DNA from: Ovis canadensis
Lineage: Eukaryota; Chordata; Mammalia; Artiodactyla; Bovidae
Reading direction: 5' to 3'
Length of the DNA stretch: 64,000 nucleotides
Assembly: GCF_042477335.2 (NCBI RefSeq)
Contig: NC_091251.1
Coordinates: 33,992,501 to 34,056,500 of the forward strand
Shown: piece by piece, positions 34,001 through 46,000 of the stretch
Layout of the letters: every line of letters starts with the position of its first letter
How positions within the stretch are numbered: position 1 is the first letter of the stretch
The notes under the pieces: generated by a model
What the model saw: only the letters and a program-made list of their open reading frames with translations
Database searches by the model: none
What the model was told of the DNA's origin: nothing
Program-made: the position numbers and the translations under genes

Positions 34001-37000
34001 AGAAGAAACTGCAGATTTGGCTCAAGCTTATGCAACTGCAACTGCCACTTTGAGTTACTCTATTATTTAGGTCAAAGCTGATTATTCACTGCTAAGTCAG
34101 CAGAATATCCCTAGCCACCAGGCAGTAAAAAAAGAAAATCTTTTATATTTTAATTAAATGAAAAGCCTTTCTCCCTTCTCCAGAGCAAGCATATCAGTGG
34201 GAGGAGGGAGTTAGGGGAATGGGAGGGATTAAAACTTGGTTTTGGTACCTTCCTTTTGTGATTTCCTTGGTTATTTTTCTCTCTTGCCTTCCTTCCTTCC
34301 CTCTTTTCTTTGCTTCTTATTTTATAAGTAAATGACCATATTCTCTAAGTAAAAGAGTCAGTATGTAAAGACAGTTGACCAGGAAAGCCTCCTCTTGTCT
34401 TTACCCCTCTCCTCTGCCCAAAAGCCCTGGTAACAGTGGACAGGCATCCTTATAATTCTAGGTAAAATGCATCTCTCAGCACTCACATGTGAGTGTACAG
34501 ACATACATTTTGACAGGTTACTTCTGCAGCTTGTGTTTTTCTTCGTTTAGCCACATTCGGTGGCTACTACCTGAGTCCCTAGTTATAAACAAAGTGGTCC
34601 TAGTGACACAGAAGGAATGTGTTCTAAGGTACCCCATTTGTACATCCGCCTCCCTAACTGTGGTTTTTCCTTCAGGATTTGTTTGTCCCCTCTCTCTTGG
34701 GGACTGGGCCACCTTTCACTCAGGCAGCTCCTGACCTCTTTCCTCTCTTTTGGGGCTGGGGTTACATGCAGCATCTGAATTGGAATCTTTTCTTCTCATT
34801 CAAGTCCCCCTCTTCCTGAATGGCCTTGTACAAAAGAAGCTCCTTCTCCTTTTTCCCCCTGAGGAGAAAAGCGTACCTTGCATGCATTTCACAAGCAAAA
34901 AAAAAAAAACCAAAAAACTTCTTATCTTGTTTTCTGTCTGTCTACTGTGATTCCTAAGAAGCTAGTTTTCCAGGGCTTCAGATTTCTCATCCTTCTTTCT
35001 TGAGTGATTTGAAAGGTTAAGGCCTTTTCACTGTAGGTATTACTTTTAACTCTGAATTGCTTTGCGATTCCTCTTCAGAAAGTTTCCAGATGTTTTGATA
35101 GATACTTGTGTGTGTTGTTTTGAAAATCTCTTGCAAATTAATCCCTTGACATGAGAAGACTCAACAGTCCTTCCTAACTTCTAAATCCCTTATTCTCAGT
35201 TCGTTTTCCTTTGAGGTTTCATATTCTCCAGCCCAAAACGTCTTATCCCCATGCACTATACACATCACCTCTGTTAACTGGACAGGGTTGCCTTCTTGCC
35301 CTTCTCTGTTCCCCAAAGGTTATGAGTGTCTCATCAGCCTTAGGAGTGTTGGGAAGGAAGAAATTTTCCTCTACCCTTCCAGGTTCTTCTGGCTAGTCTA
35401 AGAATTAAATTGACATGCGTACTGCATGCTAATTTGCTTCGGTCGTGTCCGACTCTTTGCTACTCCAAGGACTGTAGCCCTCCAGGCTCCTCTGTCCATG
35501 GGATTCTTCAAGCAAGAATACTGGAGTGGATTGCCATGCCCTCTTCCAGAGGATCTTCCTGAGCCAGGGACCAAACCCATGTCTCTTACATCTCCTGCAT
35601 GAGCAGGTGGGTTCTTTACCACTAGTGTCACCTGCTGCTGCTGCTGCTGCTAAGTCACTTCAGTCGTGTCCGACTCTAATTCTGTTAATCACTTTTGAGG
35701 TTTTGTTTTTCTACCTGTAAACTGGGCTAGATCCTGAATTCTTCTAGTTTCCTCAAATATTTGGCTACAACTCCCCAAGTAAGGTTTTCAATTTTTCTGT
35801 CATTACTGACAGAAAAATCAGGCTCCCCCGTCCCTGGGATTCTCCAGGCAAGAACACTGGAGTGGGTTGCCATTTCCTTCTCCAATGCATGAAAGTGAAA
35901 AGTGAAAGGGAAGTCTCTCAGTCGTATCTGACTCTTTGTGACCTCATGGACTGCAGCCTACCAGGCTCCTCCATCCATGGGATTTTCCAGGCAAGAGTAC
36001 TGGAGTGGGGTGCCATCGCCTTCTCTGAAGCCCAAATTGACATGAGACAGATTAAAAAGAAAAAAAATCAAACGAAAGTTTACTAACATGTATACTTAGA
36101 AGAGACACAGAAAAATTGAGTATACGCCCAAATGGCCAAAACCCTCACCTTAAATACCATCTTCAGCTAAAGACAAAAGAGAATGTTGGTACAGAAGTTT
36201 AGGACTTCTAAGGGAGGAAGGTAATTGACATGAAAATGAAAAGTAAACGTTTGCTGGGGGTTATGGAGACAATGGAACAGAAAGTGGACTCTAATTTCCC
36301 CCTCACCCAGCCTATATTTTATAGGATCCTGTTCCAGGAACAGTCCTCTATCTAAATTGTTTTTAAGCATTTGCAGGGAAGGGCAGAATTTCTTCCTGGG
36401 TCTTGTGGGCCTTGATCACTTTGCAGCTTGAACTAATCTGCATGCCAGAGACATTTTAGGGTGGCATATCCTGGTGTCCCCTACAGTCTTGCCTTTGAAA
36501 CTTTCTCTAAAATTTTCACAGTCCAGAGTTGATAGACTGCTTTATATCTCATTGAACCAATCTCTTAATCCTAACAATAGGTCAGTTCAGTTACTAATGT
36601 CAGGAGGCAGCGATATAGGTGGGCACTGAAAGTTAGGCCTACAGAGTATAAGCAACCAGGTATTTAATAAGAGGCATTTCTATGGAGACAAAGAAGAAAA
36701 GAGATTGATGGCTGGAGCAAATTATAAACCCAGTGTCTGAATCCTGAGAGTCACCAGCTGAGACTTCTAGAGGTTAGGCTCTAAGCATCTTTTGCAGGTT
36801 GAAGTGTCTCTGGTGATGTCATCTGGTATTCAGGTAAACTTCCTGAATGACTTGCAAAGCAACAGATACAAAGACTATCTAAATGTGAGCTCTCTTAAGT
36901 GTATATCAGGCTGTTCAGTCCCAGTTCATTATCTTCAAGAAAACGACAGCTTTAGTTCTCAGTGATTTCAAGTCAGAAATGACAGAAAAATTGAAAACCT

Positions 37001-40000
37001 TACTTGGGGAGTTGTAGCCAAATATTTGAGGAAACTAGAAGAATTCAGGATCTAGTCCAGTTTACAGGTAGAAAAACAAAACCTCAAAAGTGATTAACAG
37101 AATTAGATTCTAATATCCATAAGTATGTATTATAGTTTCTATTGAACATACGTTTTTTTCTCTCTCTAAAATCACCTTCATCTTTACCAAAGATAGCCAA
37201 ATTAAGACTAACTTGTTTGTAAAACAAATTTAGTTTTATTAAACTTTGCCTGTGATTATTTACATAAGTCTAGGCTTTTAAAAACATGCTTTGCTGGAAC
37301 TTTTTCATAAGGAATCACCAGATTGAACTTCTAAATGCCTCTCAGGACCAGGAAGCCACACTGAACATGACATCAGTTCAGTTCAGTTCAGTCGCTCAGT
37401 CGTGTCCGACTCTTTGCGACCCCATGAATCGCAGCACGCCAGGCCTCCCTGTCCATCACCAACTCCCGGAGTTCACTCAGACTCACGTCCATCGAGTCTG
37501 TGATGCCATCCAGCCATCTCATCCTCTGTCGTCCCCTTCTCCTCCTGCCCCCAATCTCTCCCAGCATCAGAGTCTTTTCCAATGAGTCAACTCTTCGTGT
37601 GAGGTGGCCAAAGTACTGGAGTTTCAGCTTCAGCATCATTTCCTCCAAAGAAATCCCAGGGCTGATCTCCTTTAGAATGGACTGGTTGGATCTCCTTGCA
37701 GTCCAAGGGACTCTCAAGAGTCTTCTCCAACACCACAGTTCAAAAGCGTCAATCAATTCTTCGGCGCCCAGCTTTCTTCACAGTCCAACTCTCAGTCACC
37801 TGTAATACCTATGAATTTGGGTGAATTTTTCTCTCCTTGAGGTTCCTAAAATTATCCTGAGGTTCTTGCACCTGCCAAGAAGGAATCTTTCTTACTCACC
37901 AGGTAAAGCTGATGGGAACCCTGAAGTCATCATACCAGCTTGTCTTTCCAAAGAGCTTTATGGCTTCAGGAAGTCAATCTTAGTTCTTTAAAGCTGTCTG
38001 GTCATATCTAATTCTATGCCTGTCTCTCTCAAATCTGACAATCCAGTCAAAGCCCTGGTAAAGTAACCAATGTTTCTAATTGTATAATGTTATAGGGAGA
38101 ACAGATTCTTATTGAATTTATACAGTTAGCTATATTGCCATGAAAATAAGAATACTCATTGACTTTCCACATACTGGAGACATCAGAGAGGGAGAAAAAA
38201 AAAGATAACCGTTTCATCTTTGTTAAGCAATTGTAAACTGTTATAACAGTGTTTTGTTTTGTTTTGTTTTTGGACTGGCAAACTTATGAATGCATACCAT
38301 AATTTCTAAAAACATACATTTCCTCATAATATAATGCTTTTTTTCAATGTGGTACAAGACATGTTTTTAATAAATATAAACCTGTTTAGTTTTTCTGTAA
38401 TAAGACAGAAGATTTAGACTTGTTTAGCAGTTAATGTTTCAGTATTTTATCTTACTTGGAAGTGATAAAGACATTGAATGAAGCCCCATCATTTAACTTA
38501 GCAAAACTCCGAAGTTTTAAATTACTAAAAGATTTGGAGAAACTTTTTTTTTTTTTGTCACCCTAGCACCAGGGCCATGCTAATTTTCTCTGTATTATTC
38601 CAGTTTTAGTATATGTGCTGCCAAAGCAAGCACTAGAGAAACTGTTTTTAAGTAGGCATACCATAAAACATAACGATCATTGAAGAGTTTATTTAAAAAC
38701 TCTTGTCCTATTTACATTTATTTAATTTTGCTGTTTCCAACAATTACTGTTTGAATTACTCATAAAAACTTGATGAGACATTAGACAAAGTCAGTCATCA
38801 TCTCAAATTATTTTTCTTGCTGACCAATTTTGTAACAGAGGTAACATGATCATCTTTGATCTTTAGTAACTTAGGTACAACGAAAGATTATTCTTAATTT
38901 TGATAACTCTAAAGACATGTCTGTATTAATTAAACTGACAAACATAAACTAGCTTTAATACTGAGTATTTTCTCAGGTCACATGAAGCTGAAATTCATTT
39001 GGGCTAGTTTCTATTATATTTCTGAGAACTTAAATAAGCACCTGATTTTCCTTAAGTCAGTTAAATAGAGCTCTTTTACAAACTAATGTTGGCAATACCA
39101 TTTGGAGGTAGAAAATACCACATATCCATAACATATGTGTATAGATACATGTGCATACATGTGTGCTAAGTTGCATCAGTCATAATCTGATCTTTGAGAC
39201 GCTATGGACTATAGCCTGCCAGGTTCCTCTGTCCATGAGATTCTCCAGGCAAGAATACTGGAGTGGGTTGCCATACCCTCCCCCAGGTGATCTTCCTGAC
39301 CCAGGGATCGAACCCCCATCTCCTGCATGGCAGGTAGATTCTTTACCACTGAGCCACTGGGGAAGCCCCATATAGACATATACAAATAGACAAACAGACA
39401 CAGAAACCTCATAGTCCCAATCTAAAATTTCAGCCATGAATTGGGTATAATAATACAAACCCCACCTAACTGGATTTTTGGCAGATGGAACAAATCATGT
39501 GCACATGGATTTCCAAGAAAAAAAGAAACTGCAAATCCATCAGTTAATCATCATATTGAGCTCCTATCTTGAATGACATTATTTATACAGAATCTTGGAA
39601 TATATTAAAGGTTAGTGAAAAGATGGAATTACAAATAATTACAATATAGTATGATGACAAAAGTGTGTACCACACAGAGAAAGCTGCTTCAAAGTTGGTA
39701 GAGGGCTGCCAGGGTTGAGCTAAGTCTAAGAGGGTAAACAGACGGTCTCCATCTGGGCACACAATAGAACAGTGAGCAGAGGGAAGAACATAGTCAAGAC
39801 TTGGGGTCGAGAAACAAATGAATCCTTGGAGAAAAGAGAGGACTTTTGTATGGGTAGAGCCTAGGAGAGACAGGAGATAAGGCAAAAGAGGATGAGCCAG
39901 ATTTTCAGGTGCATGACCCAGATCTTAAAGGACCTTAGGTATTGTGCAGAGAAGAGCAGACTACATCCAAGGAACCACTGAAGGATTTTGTGCAGAGGAG

Positions 40001-43000
40001 TAACATGATTAGATTCACATTTGCCTGAAGAAAAGAGCATGACATTTGAGACAGGGAGATAAGTCGGCAGGCTGAGCACTTTTCCAGGCCAAATAAGTGG
40101 TGGCCCAGAATGAAAACAAAGTTACAAGGTGACAAAAACAAGGAAGAGGAAGAAGCAGAGTCAGCTGGCCATGTGACTGATTGACTGCTAAGCGGGAGAA
40201 ATATAGTTTATCTACAAATCAAAATTAAAAGTGTTTCAAATGAAAAATGTTTCTTCTTAACTGTCTCCAGCATTTGTGATGAGAAGTTTATACAGTGTGT
40301 TCTATTTCTGCCTTCCACATCCTCGCCAAATCCCTGAGATGTTGAATGGGTCTTTGGTAGGAAGTTTTCCTTCGGGGCGTTAATCCACCCAGGATGTTGC
40401 TCAAAAGCCTTCTCTGGAACAGAAGGGGATTGAGACCTTGGGGCAGCCTTATATAAATGAGAATCACAATCCTTTGTTCATTTAGCAAATATTTATCAAG
40501 GGCCATGATGTGCCTGATACTGTTCTTGGCCCTGAGAATTGGGGTATGAGATAGCTTTAATCTTTCAGGCCTGGGCTGGAAAAGTAATGAGTTTTTAGAA
40601 CTCATTTTATTTATTAATTTTCAGTTTGGCTGCTCTGGGTCTTGGTTGTGGCACACGAACTCTTCATTGTGGCCTGAGGGCTTTCTCTAGTTGTGGTGCA
40701 CCAGAGCTTCTCATTGTAGTACGCAAATTTCTCTTGTTGCAGCTTCTCTTGTTGCAGAGTATGGGCTGTAGAGCACACAGGCTTCAGTAGTTGCGGTGTA
40801 CTTGCTCTAGAGCTCTCAGGCTCAGTAGCCCCACAATGTGAGACCTTAGTTCCTCGACCAGGAATTGAACCTGTGTCCCTTGCACTGGAGGGCAGATTCC
40901 TAACCAGTGGCCAGGAGGGATGTCTTGTAATGTTGTTATTCAGTTGATAAGTCACGTCCACCTCTTTTTGACCACGTGGACTGCAGCACACCAGAATCCC
41001 CTGTCCTTCACTATTTCCTGGAGTTTGCTCAAATTCTTGTCCGATGAGTCAGTGGTGCTAGATAACTATCTCATCCTCTGCCTCCCCTTTCTCCTTTTGC
41101 CTTCAATCTTTCCCAGCATCAGGGTCTTTCCCAATGAGTCAGCACTTCACATCAGGTGGCCAAAGCTTCAGCTTCAGCATCAGTCCTTCCAATGAATATT
41201 CAGGGTTGATTTCCTTTAGGATTGACTGGTTTGATCTTGCAGTCCAAGGGACTCCCAAGAGTCTTCTCCAGCACCACAATTCGAAGTGCTCAGCCTTCTT
41301 TACCAACCAACTGTCACGTTCATATATGACTACTGGAAAAACCATAGCTTTGACTATATGGACCTTTGTCAGCAAAGTGATATTTTTGCTTTTTAATATG
41401 CTATCCAAGTTTGTCATAGCTTTCCTTCCCAGGAGCAAGGGTCTTTTAATCTCGTTGCTGCAGTGCCCATCTGCATTGATTCTGGAGCCCAAAAAAAGAA
41501 AATCTGTCACAGCTTCCACTTTTTCCCCTTCTATTTGCCATGAAGTCATGGGACCAGATGCCATGATCTTTGTTTTATTAATGTTGAGTTTTAAGCCAGC
41601 TTTTTCACTCTCCTTTTTCACCCTCATTAAGAGGCTCTTTAGTTCCTCTTCACTTCTGCCATTAGTGGTATCATCTGCATATCTGAGGCTCTTGATATTT
41701 CTCCTGGCAATCTTGATTCCAGCTTGTGATTCATTCAGTCCGGCATTTTGCATGATGTACGTGCATATAAGGGCTTCCTCTGTGGCTCAATAGTAAAGAA
41801 TCCACCTGCAATGGAGAAGCAGCAGGAGACTCAGGTTTGATCCCTGGGTTGGGAAGATCTCCTGCAGGAGGCCATAGCAACCCACTCCAGTATTCTTACC
41901 TAGAGAATCCCATGAACAGAGGAGCCTGGTGGGCTATAGTCCATAGGGTCACAAAGTGTTGTACACGACTGAGGTGACTTAGCACGCATGCATACACACA
42001 CCTGCATATAAGTTAAATAAGCAGGGTGACAATATACAGCCTTGATGTACTCCTTTCCCAATTTTGAACCAGTCAGTTCTTCCATGTCCGGTTCTAACTG
42101 TTGCTTCCTGACCTACATAAGGGTTTCTCAGGAGACAGGTAAGGTGGTCTGGTATTCCTATCCCTTTAAGAATTTTCCACAATTTGTTGTGATCCACACA
42201 ATGAAAAGGTTTCATGTAGTCAATGAAGCAGAAGTAGATGTTCATCTGCCTTTTCTAAACCCAGTTTGTACATTTGTAAGTTTTCAGTTCAGGTACAGCT
42301 GAAGCCTAGCTTGAAGGATTTTGAGAATTACCTTGCTAGCATGTGAAATCAGCGCAATTGTACAATAGTTTCAACTTTCTCTGGCATTGCCCTTCTTTGG
42401 GGTTGGAATGAAAACTGACCTTTTCCAATCCTGAGGCCACTGCTGAGTTTTCCAAATTTGCTGACATATTGAGTGCAGCAACTTTTAGGATTTTAAGTAG
42501 CTCAGCTGGAATTCCATCACCTCCACTATCTTTGTTCATATAATTCTCCCTAAGGCCCACTTGACTTCACACTCCAGTATGTCTGGCTCTAGCTGAGTGA
42601 CTACACCATTGTGGTTATCTGCATCATGAAGACCTTTTTCTCATGGTTCTTCTGTGTATTCTTTAATGGGTAGGACTTAAACGGGGCTCCTCCAGGTAGC
42701 ATAGCACAGTGTGTTCTGTCTCCCCTGCTTTCCCTGTGTCTTCTGTTTTTCTCTTCTCCCCCACCCCAGTTCAGGAGCCATGTTTAGCTAACGCTGAAGA
42801 ATTACTCAGCTCTTGTAAACTGCTGAGCTGGGTGTTTGGGTTTCTTGGCTCAACTAAGTACTAGATGGTGATTCAGCAGAAACTTCAGGTCCAACAATTG
42901 GCAGGGAGGGATAAGAATAAGAGGGAAGGGTAAGAGGGAGCCAGGAAAGGAAGGGATGGGGGTGGGGCAGTATGGGCAGGAGCTCAGCTGGAAGTGTCCA

Positions 43001-46000
43001 GGAAGAGCTGTGTGAATCAGGATGTCCACAAGCTCCAGCACAGGGGTGCACCCCTCCTCCGCTGCTTGTTTGTCCTTGGAGGTGAGAAGCCCTGCCACAG
43101 GCTCAGCACATCTGTCCTTAGAGGGGCTTCTGAGATTTCCAAAATGATGCCAGTGCTTCAAGGTGAAAAGAGCTGGAGAAGGGAAAACGTGCTGTAAGCG
43201 TGGTAGGCAAGATCTATTTCAAAGCCCCAGTATGCACCTTACCAGAGCTGGAATCAAAGCTTGTTGATAGGAAAGAACTGCATTTGATGTTGTTATTGCT
43301 TGCTTTTCTCGTTTTTGTCTTTCACCAGTCCTTCACTCCTGTGATAATACCAACCTTTGTGGTAAGTAGGCAGAGACGTGAGATTTTATAATAGCTCCTG
43401 AGCCCGTATGGAAAATGTCTTGACTCTGGGTGAGCCCAGGATTTCAGAGAGCTGGCTCTGTGTCTCCCTACTGGTACCTCAATTTCCTCTCTGAGGTCCG
43501 TAAGGAGGAAAGATAGGCAGGCCTGTGTGGGCTGAGCTGGAATCTTATCCGAGTCTCGGGGTCGGGTGCCTTAGAGCTCAAACAGGGCTGCGGTGTTTTC
43601 TTCTCCTGTCAGTGCCTTCCGGCAGCCGGCCTTGGTTACCTTCTTGGATCTGGAAACGGCTGAAGTAAGGCAGGCCAAACGAAGCAGCTTTTCCAAGATT
43701 AGAAACACGTGCCCAGTCCCATCTGAGGAGCCGGGTCCAGCCTATCACAGAGCGGAGCGGAGCCACACCCATGGCGGCAGGCATTGAGCTCGCTGGCTGG
43801 GGGCACCACCCTGAGGACCTGTCGGAGGGGCATCACCTTACCCCTTTTGCTCCTGGTCCAGAGGGAGGGAGTTGGGGAGCAGGCCAGTACATGGCAGGAG
43901 GCTGCATGCCCCAGCAAAAGGTGAGGCTAAGAAATCAGCGCTTCTGGCAGGCCCATGACCCAGGTGAAATTTACCGCTACATCAGAGGGCTAGGGAGCTC
44001 CATCCCAGAAAGGTGCTTATTTTGAAGCTCTGGAGGGGAACAAGGCGTTCTGATTTCTACCACTAGCTTCCCTTTCTGCAGCTGCCTGCTTTAGTACATT
44101 CCATCTTTCTTTTTTCTGTCCTGACCTTCTTTCTGTATTCTGCTCCTCTCAATCTTGCTCACCCACGCCTGGTCTCTCTCTCACTAGTAATGACGTGATT
44201 TGTTCCCCCTCCTTTTCATCCCCGCTGTGTCTCTCATGATCTTTCCCTCTCTCCTTCACCACCTGTCTTTATGGACTTTGGCCACGCTGGACGTTTTTAC
44301 TGCCTGCTCTCTCTTATCTGAAAAGACAAAGAGAGCCCAGGTTCTGGAAATGCTAAAGGAAAACAAACCTTGCTAAGCTGCCTCTAGCTCACTCTTGAGG
44401 AAAGAATGAGCCAGCAATACCAAGAAATCCAAGTGAAGTTCCCAGAGTTGGAGAGAAATGTAATGTGACATTGATAAGGGACCAGAGGAGGGAACACAAG
44501 GCAGAAAAGAAAGTCTGCTTGTGGGAAGTAATTTTCCAAAGCGCTGGGGGACCGGCAAACACAAAACCGCTGGTTTCTGAGGAACAGCCATCCTAGTCTG
44601 TCCCTTTTTCACACTGGCATCTTACTTCCTGCTGCCCAGAAGGCAGCTTGGCCAGCATCTTCAGGTGACAGACCCAGATCCCCTAGTGGCCGTGGGTACC
44701 ACTGACAGGAGCAAGGGAGAGAGAATGTAGGCATGGGAGGAGAAGAATGATGTGCATGTGATTCAAGAAAGGCCGGTGTAGTGGCAGAATAAGCAACTGG
44801 GAATTGGAGGGACGGGGACCCCAGGGGGTAGTCCTGTGTTTGGCACTACTTAGCTAGAATATTACTTCCCCCACATATAAGATGAGGTTCTGGGTCTCTC
44901 TGACTGCCCCTGAGGTTGAAACCACGCCTCTGGGTAGTAGGGTACAGGCCTCTCCCTTCAGCACCAAGACCTGTCTATAAGTGAGCCCCAACTGTGTCGT
45001 TCTCAGCACTGCTTTTATAACAGTCAGCCCAACCCCTGGCCAAATGGCTTCTTCCTGACTTTCACCCATCAGACCAGAGCAGTGTGGTTCATAGAGCAGA
45101 AGCTGGCTTGACTAAAGGGACGAGAGTGCTTTGGGGATCCATGTGAGAAAGTGCTCATTAGCCCTCTGCTAAAGATACGAAATGACCCATTGCCTGCCCA
45201 GCTGAGCAAGAAGCCAGAATCCTGTGTCCAAAAGCAAAGGAGGTCCTAAAGACAGTCATCCAGTGGTCATGGTGGGGATAGCTTGTGCTTTGTGAGTTTT
45301 AGGGGGCAGGAGAAACAGCCATGTTATGTACCCTCCCCCATCTCTGTCTAGCATCAGCAGTACTTGCCCACCCTGCTTCATGGGGTTGTCTCCTGATGTA
45401 AAAACCCTGATGTTTACTCTCTAGAGAAGCACAGTGGCCCTGTGCACCCTCAGTATTTTCTGAATAGATTTGTCCATCTAGCCATCCTCTATTCAGTACA
45501 CATTAACACCTACTGTGCGTCAGACTGTTACAGAATCTCAGGGTCACCCTAGCCATCAGAGTGTTGTTAATGGCTGTGTGTGCACTGTTGGCTGCAGAAG
45601 AACAGGGAAGTTTCCTTCTTTTCTGGGCCTGATGGGTAGAGCAGCTGCAGCTGCAGCAGCATTCCTTGCTTTCTGTAGGACAGTCCTTCCTGTACAGAAT
45701 GGGTGGTCCAACCAAGGTATATGGACAAGCTTGAACATCTGGGCTCCTTGTGCAGTGCCTTGACCTTATGTTTACACTCCCGTAGCCCCCTACTCCACTT
45801 TTGTGCCCACTCTTCTAGACAGCTTGGGTTGAAGGACCCCAGAGCAGGTGATTTGTGGGTGAGCATCCTGCTGAGAAAAAGGTTGAAACGTGAGAAATTG
45901 AGGCAAAGGATCAGGGATAGAGGAAGAAGCAAGAAGGGAGAAGCAATGCAGTTTTGCAGGGTAGGTCCTGATGTGTGATACTGTGGCTCCAGAACCCTCC

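Larger units (their letters stand above)
35418..36033 (-). mobile_element. Bov-tA SINE, reverse, hosting a BOV-A2
   Basis: The Bov-tA body is 35418-35633. Its missing tip 'gaagccc' is found at 36027-36033, after the BOV-A2. A perfect 11-bp target-site duplication aaattgacatg (35407-35417 and 36034-36044) brackets the whole composite, so the BOV-A2 landed inside this Bov-tA. Confidence 0.85.
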
